Assembly: GCA_963555705.1 (NCBI GenBank)
Contig: OY743183.1
Location: 47,915,466-47,979,465 of the forward strand
Source of the DNA: Ligustrum vulgare
Taxonomy: Eukaryota; Streptophyta; Magnoliopsida; Lamiales; Oleaceae
Reading direction: 5' to 3'
Length of the DNA stretch: 64,000 nt
Shown here: in pieces, positions 34,869 to 44,857 of the stretch
Layout of the letters: every line of letters starts with the position of its first letter
How positions within the stretch are numbered: position 1 is the first letter of the stretch
The notes under the pieces: model-generated
The model's database searches: none
What the model saw: only the letters and a program-made list of their open reading frames with translations
What the model was told of the DNA's origin: nothing
Program-made: the position numbers and the translations under genes

Positions 34869-35849
34869 TTTAAAGATCTATTAATCTACATATTTGATTA
34901 AAATCTCTTGCACTTCATAAAACTTTTTACATTGAAAAGAGGTATGAGTATGAATATGTAACATAGTGCTAATTTGTGTCTTATGCATAATTTTATATTA
35001 CATGCATGTTTGAACCGAAATCTCATGTAAAAACCAGATTTTGCAGATTTCGGTCGACCGAAACTATTTTCGGCCGACCGAAAGCGTACTTTCGGTCGAA
35101 CAAGCGTTCAACCGAAAGATGTTTCGGTCGACCATCGGTCAGCCGAAAGTGACTGCAGCCACCCTTCTTTTTATTCTGCAGAGTTTCGGTCGACCAACAT
35201 ACTTTCGGTCGACCGAAAGTGGCTGAAATAAGGGATTTTCTTTTATTTTCAAAATTTTCATACACAATCCCTAAATGACTTGAAATCATCTTCTCCTCTT
35301 CATAAAACTCTTGTACTACATTATTTTGATCACTTATTTTTTTCTGGCTTTGATTAAAAGAGTGATATGATTGTTGATCAAAATTGTTTTGATATTTTTT
35401 TAACTCATCCACACATGATCCACCTATTCAATAAGTTGAAAATACTTTGATACTTCGAAAATTTACATTGTTATACCCTTTAACTCATTCATGCTAAAAA
35501 TGCTTTACTAAGGGGGAATGCTGCTAAGGGGGAATTCGATTACAATCAAGATATTCCACATGTGCCCCATTATTATGCTTATCACACCTATGCTCATGAT
35601 TAAGGAATAGATGCCACCTTTTTTCTTATGTCAAAAGGGGGAAAATGTGGTGATGATTTGTTTTAGCTTGACTTTGGATAATTATTATATACTAGATTAT
35701 ACCTCATTGGTTTGTATAAGATAGGGGGAATATATGCTAAAATTGAACTTATCAATTATTCTCATTTCCCTATACTTTGATTACATGCTTCAATTGCTTA
35801 TATTATCATTACAAATCATCTTGTTTGTCATAATCAAAAAGGGGGAAAT
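34869..35849 (+). other. Non-coding 3' interior of the gag-only element
   Basis: No protein domains were found. It contains the first cluster of CGGTCGACCG palindromes (35048-35220), several GGGGGAA purine stretches (35514, 35529, 35637, 35725), and the polypurine tract at the end. Confidence 0.7.
35048..35220. repeat. Palindrome cluster 1 (TTTCGGTCGACCGAAA family)
   Basis: The perfect 16-bp palindrome TTTCGGTCGACCGAAA is at 35048-35063, and the 20-bp form ACTTTCGGTCGACCGAAAGT is at 35201-35220. Variants such as CGGCCGACCG, CGGTCGAAC...GTTCAACCG and CGGTCGACCATCGGTCAGCCG lie between. A second cluster lies in the 3' LTR. Confidence 0.9.
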
Positions 35850-37611
35850 TGTTGACCTATGGTCAATTTGACCTTATTGTTTTGATCATAACAAACAATA
35901 ATTTATTGTGTTGCTAACAAGTGTGTTTCAAGTGTTTCATGTAATGATAAATATTCAAAACACTCAATGTTCAAATCGTCTCTCAAAGATAAATCAAAAT
36001 TATGTGATCGAACACATGAGACGCAAAGAAGATCATGAAAGAATTGAAGATATTCAAAGATCAAAATTGAGGTTGAAAAGCATGACATGAAGATCAAGAA
36101 TTCAAGCATACAAGATTAGAGTTGATTTAACATATGTAAAGGTATAAAACTCTCAATCTTTAGCGATGAAATTCAACGAGCTCGAAAATGATTTTTATGC
36201 ATCAAGAAACTTATTTGAAAATTCATCAATTGCATAAAAATGATTTGTCAAATCATAACATGAAATAGTTTTTGGAAAAATAAACTTTTTGACATAAAAA
36301 TAAAAATTCCAAAAATTATACTTTCGGTCGACCGAAAGTATATTTGATCGACCGAAAGTCTGGTCGACCGAAATATTTGATCAACCGAAAGTTCAACGGC
36401 TAAAATGTGTAACGGCTATATTAATGATTCGGTCGACCGAAAATCCAGAACCGGTCGATCGAAACTGGCTGAACTTGAAATTTCTTCATCTATAAATAGC
36501 CATCACATTTGCATTCAAATTTAAGAAAATAGAAAAGATTTTATACAAACTTTCTTGTGAAAATTCATTGTTCTTACTTGGTTTATATTCATCTATTTTT
36601 ATTACAAAACTTTGATTGATCTAAACTTTGTTTTATCAAATCATCAAAGATTTTGGAAGAAAGTTTTGTGAAGATTATTGGTTTTATATTGTTTAAACTT
36701 CTTCAACATCTTCACATTATATTGGAATTGAAGTGTAAGTCTCTCTTTGTTCTAAACTTGTTTTAATCTTTTAAAAGAGAGAAATTCCAATTAAGGAACT
36801 TTGATTATTTGTGCTACATTTTTCATTATCATTTAATTCATCAAAGTTCCATTGCCTAAACACTTTGAGCTTAACTCATTGTTAATTATTCAAGTGTGGC
36901 ATCTCTTGGTACTTAATTTGATTCAAAATTTTAACAAGAGATTATTTGAAAAACTTTGTTTGATTGCATTGAACTTTTCATTATCATTTGCATCAAAGTT
37001 TTTCACTAACACTCGAGCTTAATTCATTGATATCTATTGAAGTGTTAGCCTAACTCTCTCGGTACTTAATTTGAGTATATCATTTGTCAAGAGATTTATT
37101 TCAATTGTAAATTCAATTCATTATATCTTGTGGTTTCGAGAGCCTTGTGAAAACTCGATTGTTGGTTTCGAGAGCCTTGTGAAAACTCGATTGTAAAGGA
37201 TAGGCGCTCCTTGTTGTAAGTCGCCTAAGGATTTGGTACTCCTTGTTGTAAGTTACCAATATAATGGATTTGGCCTTGCTCGTGACCGAGAGCTCGGTAA
37301 CGGGGGACGTAGATCACGTTGGTTGATTGAACCTCCATAAATCGCGTTTGCACTCTCTTATCCCTTTTACTTACTTACATTGCACTTACTCTATTCTATC
37401 AATTTATATTGTGCAACACTATATCTAACTGCTATACTTGCCTTATCAATTAAGTTTACACATATATAGCACACTACATTGATAGTTTAGTTACTTGTAA
37501 CACTAAGTGCTCATACTTTTACCCATTGGTTTTTAATTTTTAGATTATTTATCGAAAAAGTTTTATAAACCAATTCACCCCCCTCTTGGTTAGTTTACAC
37601 TTGGGCTAACA
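35850..37611 (+). repeat. 3' LTR of the gag-only element, full length
   Basis: TGTTGACCTATGG...GGGCTAACA, 1762 bp. It has a TATA box TATAAATA at 36491-36498, downstream of palindrome cluster 2 (36317-36470). The segment 35931-36668 is missing from the 5' LTR. Confidence 0.9.
36317..36470. promoter_or_regulatory. Palindrome cluster 2 upstream of the LTR TATA box
   Basis: A perfect 26-bp palindrome centred on GGTCGACC occupies 36317-36342. Further GATCGACCGAAAG, GGTCGACCGAAA and GGTCGATCGAAAC copies follow up to about 36470. They sit 20-175 bp upstream of TATAAATA at 36491, where U3 enhancers normally lie. A regulatory role is inference. Confidence 0.5.
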
Positions 37612-37616
37612 TTCCT

Positions 37617-39566
37617 CAGAACATGGACTTTTCTCTCAAGAACCCATGCAGGAGCTTCTTCATACGTCAAGTCACTTTGCACGTCCAGAGATCGAGCGTC
37701 AACAACATGACTAGGATTGTGCATGTACTTCCTCAACATAGAGACATGGAAATCATTATGCACTGCAGCTAGCTCGGGCGGTAATGCCAAACGACGTTTC
37801 CAACTTTCTCTAAAATCTCAAACGGACCAATAAATCTAGGTCTCAGTTTTCCTTTCTTTACAAAGAGAATCACCCTTTTAATTGGGGCCACTTTGAGAAA
37901 CACTTTCTCACCAACTACAAAATTTAATTCTTTTGTCCTTTGGTCAGCATAATTTTTCTGACAATCCTGGACAATTTTAATTCTTGATCTAATCTTATCA
38001 ATAGCTTCCATTGTCCTCTCAACTAATTCTGGTCCTAAAATTCTTCTTTTGCCGACTCCATCCCAACATATTGGCAAACGACATCGACGACCATACAATG
38101 CCTCATACGAAGCCATACCAATGGTAGATTGGAAACTATTATTGTATGCAAACTCCACTAATGGCAAATGATTTTCCCACTTACCACCCAAGTCTAGGAC
38201 ACATGCCCTCAACATATACTGAAGAACTTGGATAGTTCGTTTAGACTGCCCATCAGTCTAAGGGTGATAAGCAGTACTAAAGGTTAACTTGGTATCCAAA
38301 GGTTTCTGAAGGCTTGTCCAAAATTTCGAAGTAAATCTCGGGTCTCTATCAGAAACAATAGACACGAGGACTCCATGAAGTCGAACAATTTCTTTCACAT
38401 ATAACCGTGCCAACTGTTCTAAGCTGTATGCCATTCATACTGGTAGAAAATGAGCGGACTTTGTCAGTCGGTCCACAATCACCCAAATGGCATCATGACC
38501 TCCTGCCGATTTAGGAAAACCAATGACAAAATCCATCGCAATCTTCTCCCATTTCCACTCAGGTATATTCATGGGGTTCAATGGCCCTGATGGCGTCTGA
38601 TGTTCAGCCTTTACTTGTTGACAAACCATACTTCTTGATACAAACAGTGCTATCCCCCCTTTCATGTTCCTCCACCAAAATGTATTACGCAAATCTCTAT
38701 ACATTTTGGTTCCACCCGAATGTGCAGTATAAGGAGTGGAATGAGCTTCAGTAAAAATCTCATTCCTAAGTTTATCATCCTTAGGTACACACAATTGGCC
38801 TCTAAACATCAAGGCGCACAGAGGATGTCCCTGTCGTTGGCTTTAGCATTTCAATCCTTATGTTCTCAAAATCTCTGACCAACTGATCTTGTTCAATACC
38901 TAGTGCTAATAAATCACCCATGTTCTTCCTGCTTAGAGCATCCGAGACTACATTAACTTTACCTAGGTGGTAAAGGATAGTGCAGTCATAATATTTCACT
39001 AACTCCAGCCACCGTCGTTATCTCATATTTAACTCCTTTTGGGTAAAGAAGTACTTCAAACTCTTTTGGTCAGTATAAATTTCACACTTGCTCCCATAAA
39101 GGTAGTGATGCCAAATCTTCAGAGCGTGAACTACCGCTGCAAGTTCAAGATCATGTGTTGGATAATTCTTCTCATATTGTTTCAATTTTCTTGAGGCACA
39201 GGCGATCACTTTCCCATGTTGCATCAAAACACAACCCAAACCGAGTTCTGACGCATCTCTGTAAATAACAAAACCTTCTGAACCATTTGGTATAGCCAAT
39301 ACTAGTGCCGAGACCAATTTGTCCTTCAACTCCTGAAAAATCTGTTCACACCTATCGGACCATAAAAACTTAACACCCTTTCGAGTTAGCTACGTCATAG
39401 GACCAACTATCTTGGAGAATCCTTCGATAAATCGTCGATAGTATCCAGCTAATCCTAGAAAGCTTCTCACTTCGCCCACATTTGATGGTCTCGACCACTT
39501 AGTCACTGCGTCTACTTTGGACGGATCAACTTCAATTCCCTTAGCTGTCAACATTAATCCCAAGTT
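37617..39566 (-). pseudogene. Gypsy (chromovirus-type) pol: RT end, RNase H, integrase
   Basis: Reading the minus strand from 39566: the RT/connection region EVRSFLGLAGYYRRF, RNase H ([18 protein letters not shown]), a zinc-binding integrase N-terminus with one cysteine lost (H, H, S, C), the integrase core (MDFVIGFPKS, VDRLTKSAHF, LVEFAYNN), and the end up to LERKVHVLRN, where the gag-only element interrupts. In-frame stops occur at four places (near 39388, 39016, 38436 and 38257). No LTR or gag lies upstream, because a copia fragment is joined at 39566. The element is dead. Confidence 0.85.
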
Positions 39567-41901
39567 TACGTTGGGGACCCATTTTGGTACGTTGTGGGGG
39601 GAGAGATTGGTACATGGACAGCACAACCAAAAACCCTTAGGTGAGAAATATTAGGTTCATGACCAGGTGGAAGTTGCAGAGGTGAGTATTGATAATAAGC
39701 AGTTGGTCTTATGCGAATCAATGATGCAGAATGTAATATAGCATCACCCCGAACAGAAGCTGGGAGTTTTGTTTTCATGAGTAGTGGTCTAGCAATTAAT
39801 TGTAGACGTTTAATAAATGACTCCGCTAACCCATTTTGTGTATGGACATGAGCAATTGAATGTTCTATTGCAATCCCATTGGACATGCAATACTCATTGA
39901 ATCTCTCTGATCTAAACTCACCAGCGTTATCAAGACGAATTGTCTTGAGTGAGTAATCGGGAAATTGAGCTCGTAATTTTATTATTTGAGCAAGTAGCCT
40001 AGTAAATGCTACATTTCTTGTGGACAGTAAATATACATGCGACCATCTAGTAGAAGAATCAACTAGTACCATAAAATAACGAATTGGTCCACATGGTGGG
40101 TGTATCGGCCACATATATCTCCATGAATCCTTTCTAAGAAAGTTGGAGATTCAACATTGACCTTTGTAGTGGAAGGTTTAATGACCAATTTCCCTTACGA
40201 GCAAGCAACACATGAATAATCATTAGGTGAAAGAATCTTCTGGTTCTTTAAATGATGTCCATGTGAGTTGCTAATTATTCGAAGTATCATTATCGCTCCT
40301 AGATGTCCAATTCGGTCATGCCAAAGTATAAAACTTTTTAAGTCCACGAACTTCGGGTTCGTGACGTTGTTTGATTAGACTTCTTTTATGGATGTATAAT
40401 ACATTCCAGAAGGAAGTGCCGGACGTTTTTCTTTTATCTGCTTCTGGCCAGATACAAAAGAAGTAATGCTTGTTTTCTTGCATCGTTTCAATGTGATATC
40501 CATTGCAGCGGATATCCTTAAAACTAAGCAAATTTCCTCTGGATTTGCTTGAGTATAGTGCATCGTTAATACATAGTTGTGTATTATTTGATAAAATAAT
40601 ATAGGCTTTACCGGAGCCTTCAACGATCTTCGATGTGCCGCATATTGTATTAACATTATTTTCCACTAATGTTAAGTACAGAAAATACTTTTTCTTCCGG
40701 AGAATAGTATGTGTTGTTGCACTATCAACAAGATATATATCTTGGCAATTCATCTAAAATATAATCAAATAGATATTTTAGAAAAGTGAATTTATGATAA
40801 AAAGAAGTTAAATATAATTTAACATCAAACGGACAATACATATTAAGATTTCAAAATAAAAACATCGTGACTTTCTGATAAAGCAAACTAATCTATATTT
40901 TCCATATCACCAGTATAAAAATCAGAGACATCTAAGTGTGTCCTATTAACTGGACAATCAGCTAAATTTGTCTCTATTTTTTCTTTTCCTTTAATAGACT
41001 GTTGGTAAAGGTCCACACGGTGTTTTGCCGTACGACAGGTATGTGATCAATGCCCTTTCATGCCACTTCGGAAGTAACTTTCTTTATGTTGCCGTTTGAT
41101 TATGTTATTCTCATTTGTCTTGTGTCTTTTAACTATGTGGCCATGTTGTTGATGATTTTGTCCAAAATTCCTTCCACGTCCACGTCCCTGTTCATGTCCG
41201 TGTCCACGTCTACATTCGTGCCCATGGTCACGTTTGTATCCGTGTCTATTTCTTGATATAGCATTTGCTTCAGGAAATGTAGTACCACTTGCTTCAGGAA
41301 ATGGTACAGAACCGGTTGGACGTAATCCGTGATTTTTCATCAACAACTCATTATTTTGTTCGGCTACCAAAAGGCAAGATACGAGTTCTGAGTACCTTTT
41401 AAAACCACGCTCACGATATTGCTGCTGCAGGAGCACATTTGAGGCGTGAAAGGTGCAGAATGTTTTTTCTAGCATATCTGCTTCAGTGATCTTTTCTCCA
41501 CATAAATTCAATTTTGAACATATTCTGAATAGTTCAGAATTGTACTCACTCACAGTTTTAAAATCTTGCAAACGAAGATGCATCCATTCACAATGGGCTT
41601 TTGGGAGGACTACAGTCCTCTGATGGTCAAATCTGTCTTTTTAGTTTTTCCAGAGTTCTTGTGGATCCTTCACAGTGAGATATTCTATTTTCAATCCATC
41701 ATGAAGATGGTGACGAAGGAAAATAAGTGCTTTTGCACGATCCTGCAGGGATTTTTTGTTTCCTTCTTTGATTGTTTCTCCAAGCCCTTTTGAAATAAGA
41801 TGGATCTCGGCATCTAGGATCCATGATAGATAATTTTTTCTGATAAATCTAGTGCAATGAACTCGAGTTTTGTGATGTTTGCCATTAGGATAACTATTCA
41901 A
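39567..41901 (-). pseudogene. Copia gag-protease-integrase fragment
   Basis: Gag (UBN2 type) reads from about 41901 to 41047, with SWILDAEIHLISKGL and a basic tail rich in RGHGHEQGRGRGRN. Protease starts near 40740 with VDSATTHT. Integrase is at 39567-40114 with VDSSTRW, RLDNAGEFRSERF and HTQNGLAESF. Gag, protease and integrase segments are separated by stops or frame changes near 41640, 40800-41040 and 40200. The integrase is cut off before its C-terminal part. Typical copia proteins continue another ~700 residues. Confidence 0.8.
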
Positions 41902-42394
41902 TCAAACATGAGACATAATTAATTCCTTGAAAAATCTCAGTAAAGAATTAATGACATGATTTCTATATCGAGTTTTTATTCTTTTGGAATATTAATTATA
42001 ATTCTAAGTTGTTGTAGCAATAAAAAAAAATTTTGAAATTGTTATGTGCAAATCTAAGTTGTGGTGTCAATTAATCAAGATAATAATTATCAAGAATAAA
42101 TTAACAAATGATTAATACGTATAATGAGAGTGACATTAACAAAAGATTTTTCAGAAATTGCATTTCAAGAATTATGTGGTATGTATATAACCATGTTTCC
42201 TAAAGTGATGTTTAATCATTACATCTTTTGAAATTGTGATTTTAATTTTCAAAAAGAAAAATAACTTTTGCTTTTGTAAGTACACTTTATTGGAATGATG
42301 AATTGATTATATTATAAATTCATCTTTTTAGAAAATACATAAAATGTGATTTCATTTAAACCATATATTTAAAGAAATTCAGTAGAACCAACGA

Positions 42395-42660
42395 TAATAA
42401 AACTGGTAGAGCCAATTATATAAGTGATAGTATGATATACTTAAAAATTGTAAAACCAACCATATAGGTGGTAGCATGATATAATTAAAACTGATAAAAC
42501 CAATCATGTAGGTGGTAGCATAATATAATTAAAACTGGTAAAACCTACCATGTAGGTGGTAGCATAATATAATTAAAATTGGTAAAACCAACCATGTAGG
42601 TGGTAGCATGATATAATTAAAACTGATAAAACCAACCATGTAGGTGGTAGCATAATATAT
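42395..42660. repeat. 44-bp minisatellite in the copia leader
   Basis: About six copies of a 44-bp unit contain ACCATGTAGGTGGTAGCATA and TATAATTAAAACTGGTAAA. The array sits between the primer site and gag on the minus strand, that is, in the untranslated leader of the retroelement. Confidence 0.9.
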
Positions 42661-42940
42661 AAAAGATATTTAAAATTATTAGCTTCTTGAGACAAATTGA
42701 GCCTTTGTTAACTCAGTTGGCTAGAATCTCGTGCTGATAACGTGTTGTAAAACTATCAAAATATTAGAGAGAACAATATTACCAAAATATTAGAGAGAAT
42801 ATAGAGATAGAGAGAATTCTTTGTATTCCAAATTGTATGTTAAATGAAGAAGTGAAGTATCCTATTTATAGGGATAGATAATGGTACAATTGTAATAATA
42901 TAAACTTTACAAGGACATAATGAGTCATTAACACCCAAGA

Positions 42941-44215
42941 TATATATAACATTCTTGACGTCAAACTTCAACTAATTAATACATTTAATCTATCAAAAAT
43001 ATATTCCTTGCATTTTAACAGAAAAACTTTAAGTTCCGATTGAAATGTCCCAATTTAAAAAACTTGAGAATCTTTCAATTTGGGCAGCTTGCTTTGATTA
43101 TGGTCGTATAAGAGAGAAGAACAGATGGGATATTTTTTTCCATCTAATTATTATTAATGACGCAGAACGGAACATGGAATTCAGACGAAATCCTTTCATA
43201 AAACAGAATTTGGAATCCACCAAGAAAATTGAGAATAAATCTCAAGAACTTTATTAAAATATGAATGAATAATTTGTCTAGAAGAGTCTTCTTTGTAATA
43301 GAAGGAAAACCCTAATTCTTGTAGGTAAAGGAATCTAAATAAAGAAGATAATGAAACAAATAAGGTAAACTAATTCTAACCAAACTAAAGCACCCTAGCT
43401 AGGCATACCCTGGTATAAAATAAGAATCAAAACGAATAAAAACGAAATTACGAAGATAACATTAAAGTAATAAAACACTATTTTGATTGCCTAAACTAAA
43501 CATGCTCGAATTCTCAAAATCCATCTTATATCACATTTTGTGTGTTCACTTCATCTCTTCGAGGCACCTAGAATATATTATGGGCCTGAAACGGAGGTCG
43601 GACTCCAAATCTACAAATTATGGTCTGGCCCCTTTCAATCTAATTCCTTTTTCTATCCACTTTGCCATTTATCCTACATCAATTAATTAATAATTTTATG
43701 CATAAATAAAAAATAGTAAGTCTATCTAAAACAAAACTTGAATAAGGAAATTGAAACTCTTATTGAAGGAAAAACTAAGTTTCAAGTTGAAAATTCACGT
43801 TTGAACTAGTTTTAACTGAGTTTAAATTCAACGAGATGACATCTTGGACAATTGATAGGATTGAGAAAAATAATTTTTGAACGAGATGACATCTTGGACA
43901 ATTGATAGGATTTAGAAATGTAAATAGTTTTTAATCCTTCTAAGGATTACTCAGCCACCTTAACCATATTAAACTGATTTATAAATTAGTTTATAGACTA
44001 TATAATTTCTCAAACTATTTTTTAGCTATATAGATTTTTCTCTTTAATTTTCAACAACTATTTTTTAACTCAAAACCATAAATAAATCAGTTTATAAATC
44101 AAATAGTGTTATGGTTGTATTAAAATTCTTTTATATCGAACAACTTTATTAATATATTAAGAAAAGAAATCGAATGTTATTTACTAAAAGCTCGGCAGAT
44201 GGAAAATGGCTCCTA
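42941..44215. repeat. Diverged single-copy form of the P450 upstream unit, left part
   Basis: From TATATATAACATTCTTGACG onward this matches 54531-56020 with many substitutions and a deletion. The 948-bp-unit homologue (about 43240-44000) has no 144-bp internal duplication and no tandem copies. It is interrupted at 44215 by the young copia element, and the homology resumes at 49378. Confidence 0.82.
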
Positions 44216-44739
44216 TGTTGAAAAATGGAGCTAAATGTGGAAAATAAAGCCAACTTTGTTGAAATTGGCAAGCCACCATTAATAGTCCATGTTCACACCT
44301 ATTTGGTAAGACACCATTAGCCTACAATCCTCATATGTTCACACCTATTTTATTCCTTCCATTGTTGATTCTTTGTCCAAACTTTCCCTATAAATAGAGG
44401 GCAAAACCTCAATGAAAAATACACCACCAAAAATCACAACAAAGAGTGTTTGTAGAGAGCAACACAAAAGAGGCATTTCACAAAATAGGGAGAAAAGTGA
44501 GTTGGAGAGAATAGCCTTTGCATAGGCAGATAAAAATACAGTGTTGTATTTTGTACTCCTCATTTTCGAGTTAGTGAAATATATTGGTGTGGGTCCGTGG
44601 ACGTAGGCAAATTGCTGAACCACGTAAATCTTTGGGTTTCGTATTTGCATTTTATTTTTGCGTATTTATATTTTCTCAGTCCAATTTATTTGTGTCACAT
44701 CGATCCTGGGCGGAATTAGTTGCGTCCTAATTCCCAACA
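44216..44739 (+). repeat. 5' LTR of the young copia
   Basis: TGTTGAAAAATGG...TTCCCAACA, 524 bp, with a TATA box CTATAAATAGAGG near 44390. It matches 48849-49372 except at 44636 and near 44709, both G here and A in the 3' LTR. Confidence 0.95.
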
Positions 44740-44857
44740 ATTGGTATCAGAGCTTTGGCTCATTGAGATCTTTTGAAATTCTTAGTATGCTCTGTGGTTG
44801 CAGCTTTGACTGATCTTCCACATCAGAAAAGATTTCTTTAGACTGTTTTGTGATCGA

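Larger units (their letters stand above)
32632..37611 (+). mobile_element. Gag-only (non-autonomous) copia-type LTR element, 4980 bp
   Basis: It is bounded by the target duplication TTCCT (32627-32631 and 37612-37616). The LTRs start TGTTGACCTATGG and end GGGCTAACA. A tRNA-Met-type primer site TTGGTATCAGAGC is at 33745-33757, and a polypurine tract AAAAAGGGGGAAAT ends at 35849. The only coding part is a copia gag; there is no protease, integrase or reverse transcriptase. The LTRs differ in size (1112 against 1762 bp). It is inserted in the gypsy polyprotein in opposite orientation. Confidence 0.92.
39567..42933 (-). mobile_element. Truncated copia element, minus strand (LTR, gag, protease, part of integrase)
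   Basis: The LTR is 42743-42933 (TGTTGTAAAAC...CATTAACA), with a primer site TTATCAGCACGAG on the minus strand next to it. The order gag, protease, gag-pre-integrase and integrase runs to 39567 and stops inside the integrase at MGPQRKLG. Reverse transcriptase, RNase H and the second LTR are missing, and gypsy sequence follows directly. Confidence 0.82.

Noticed and set aside
35048..35220. Operator or phage-type attachment site because of strong palindromes
   Set aside because: The context is a plant LTR element. The palindromes recur many times and are not flanked by integrase or a core crossover site.
42395..42660. Possible CRISPR-like array
   Set aside because: Repeats are contiguous with no unique spacers and sit in a plant retroelement leader; it is a minisatellite.
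44345..44650. 101-codon minus-strand frame in both LTRs of the young copia (also 48978-49283)
   Set aside because: Lies within the LTR with no domain; identical only because the LTRs are copies.
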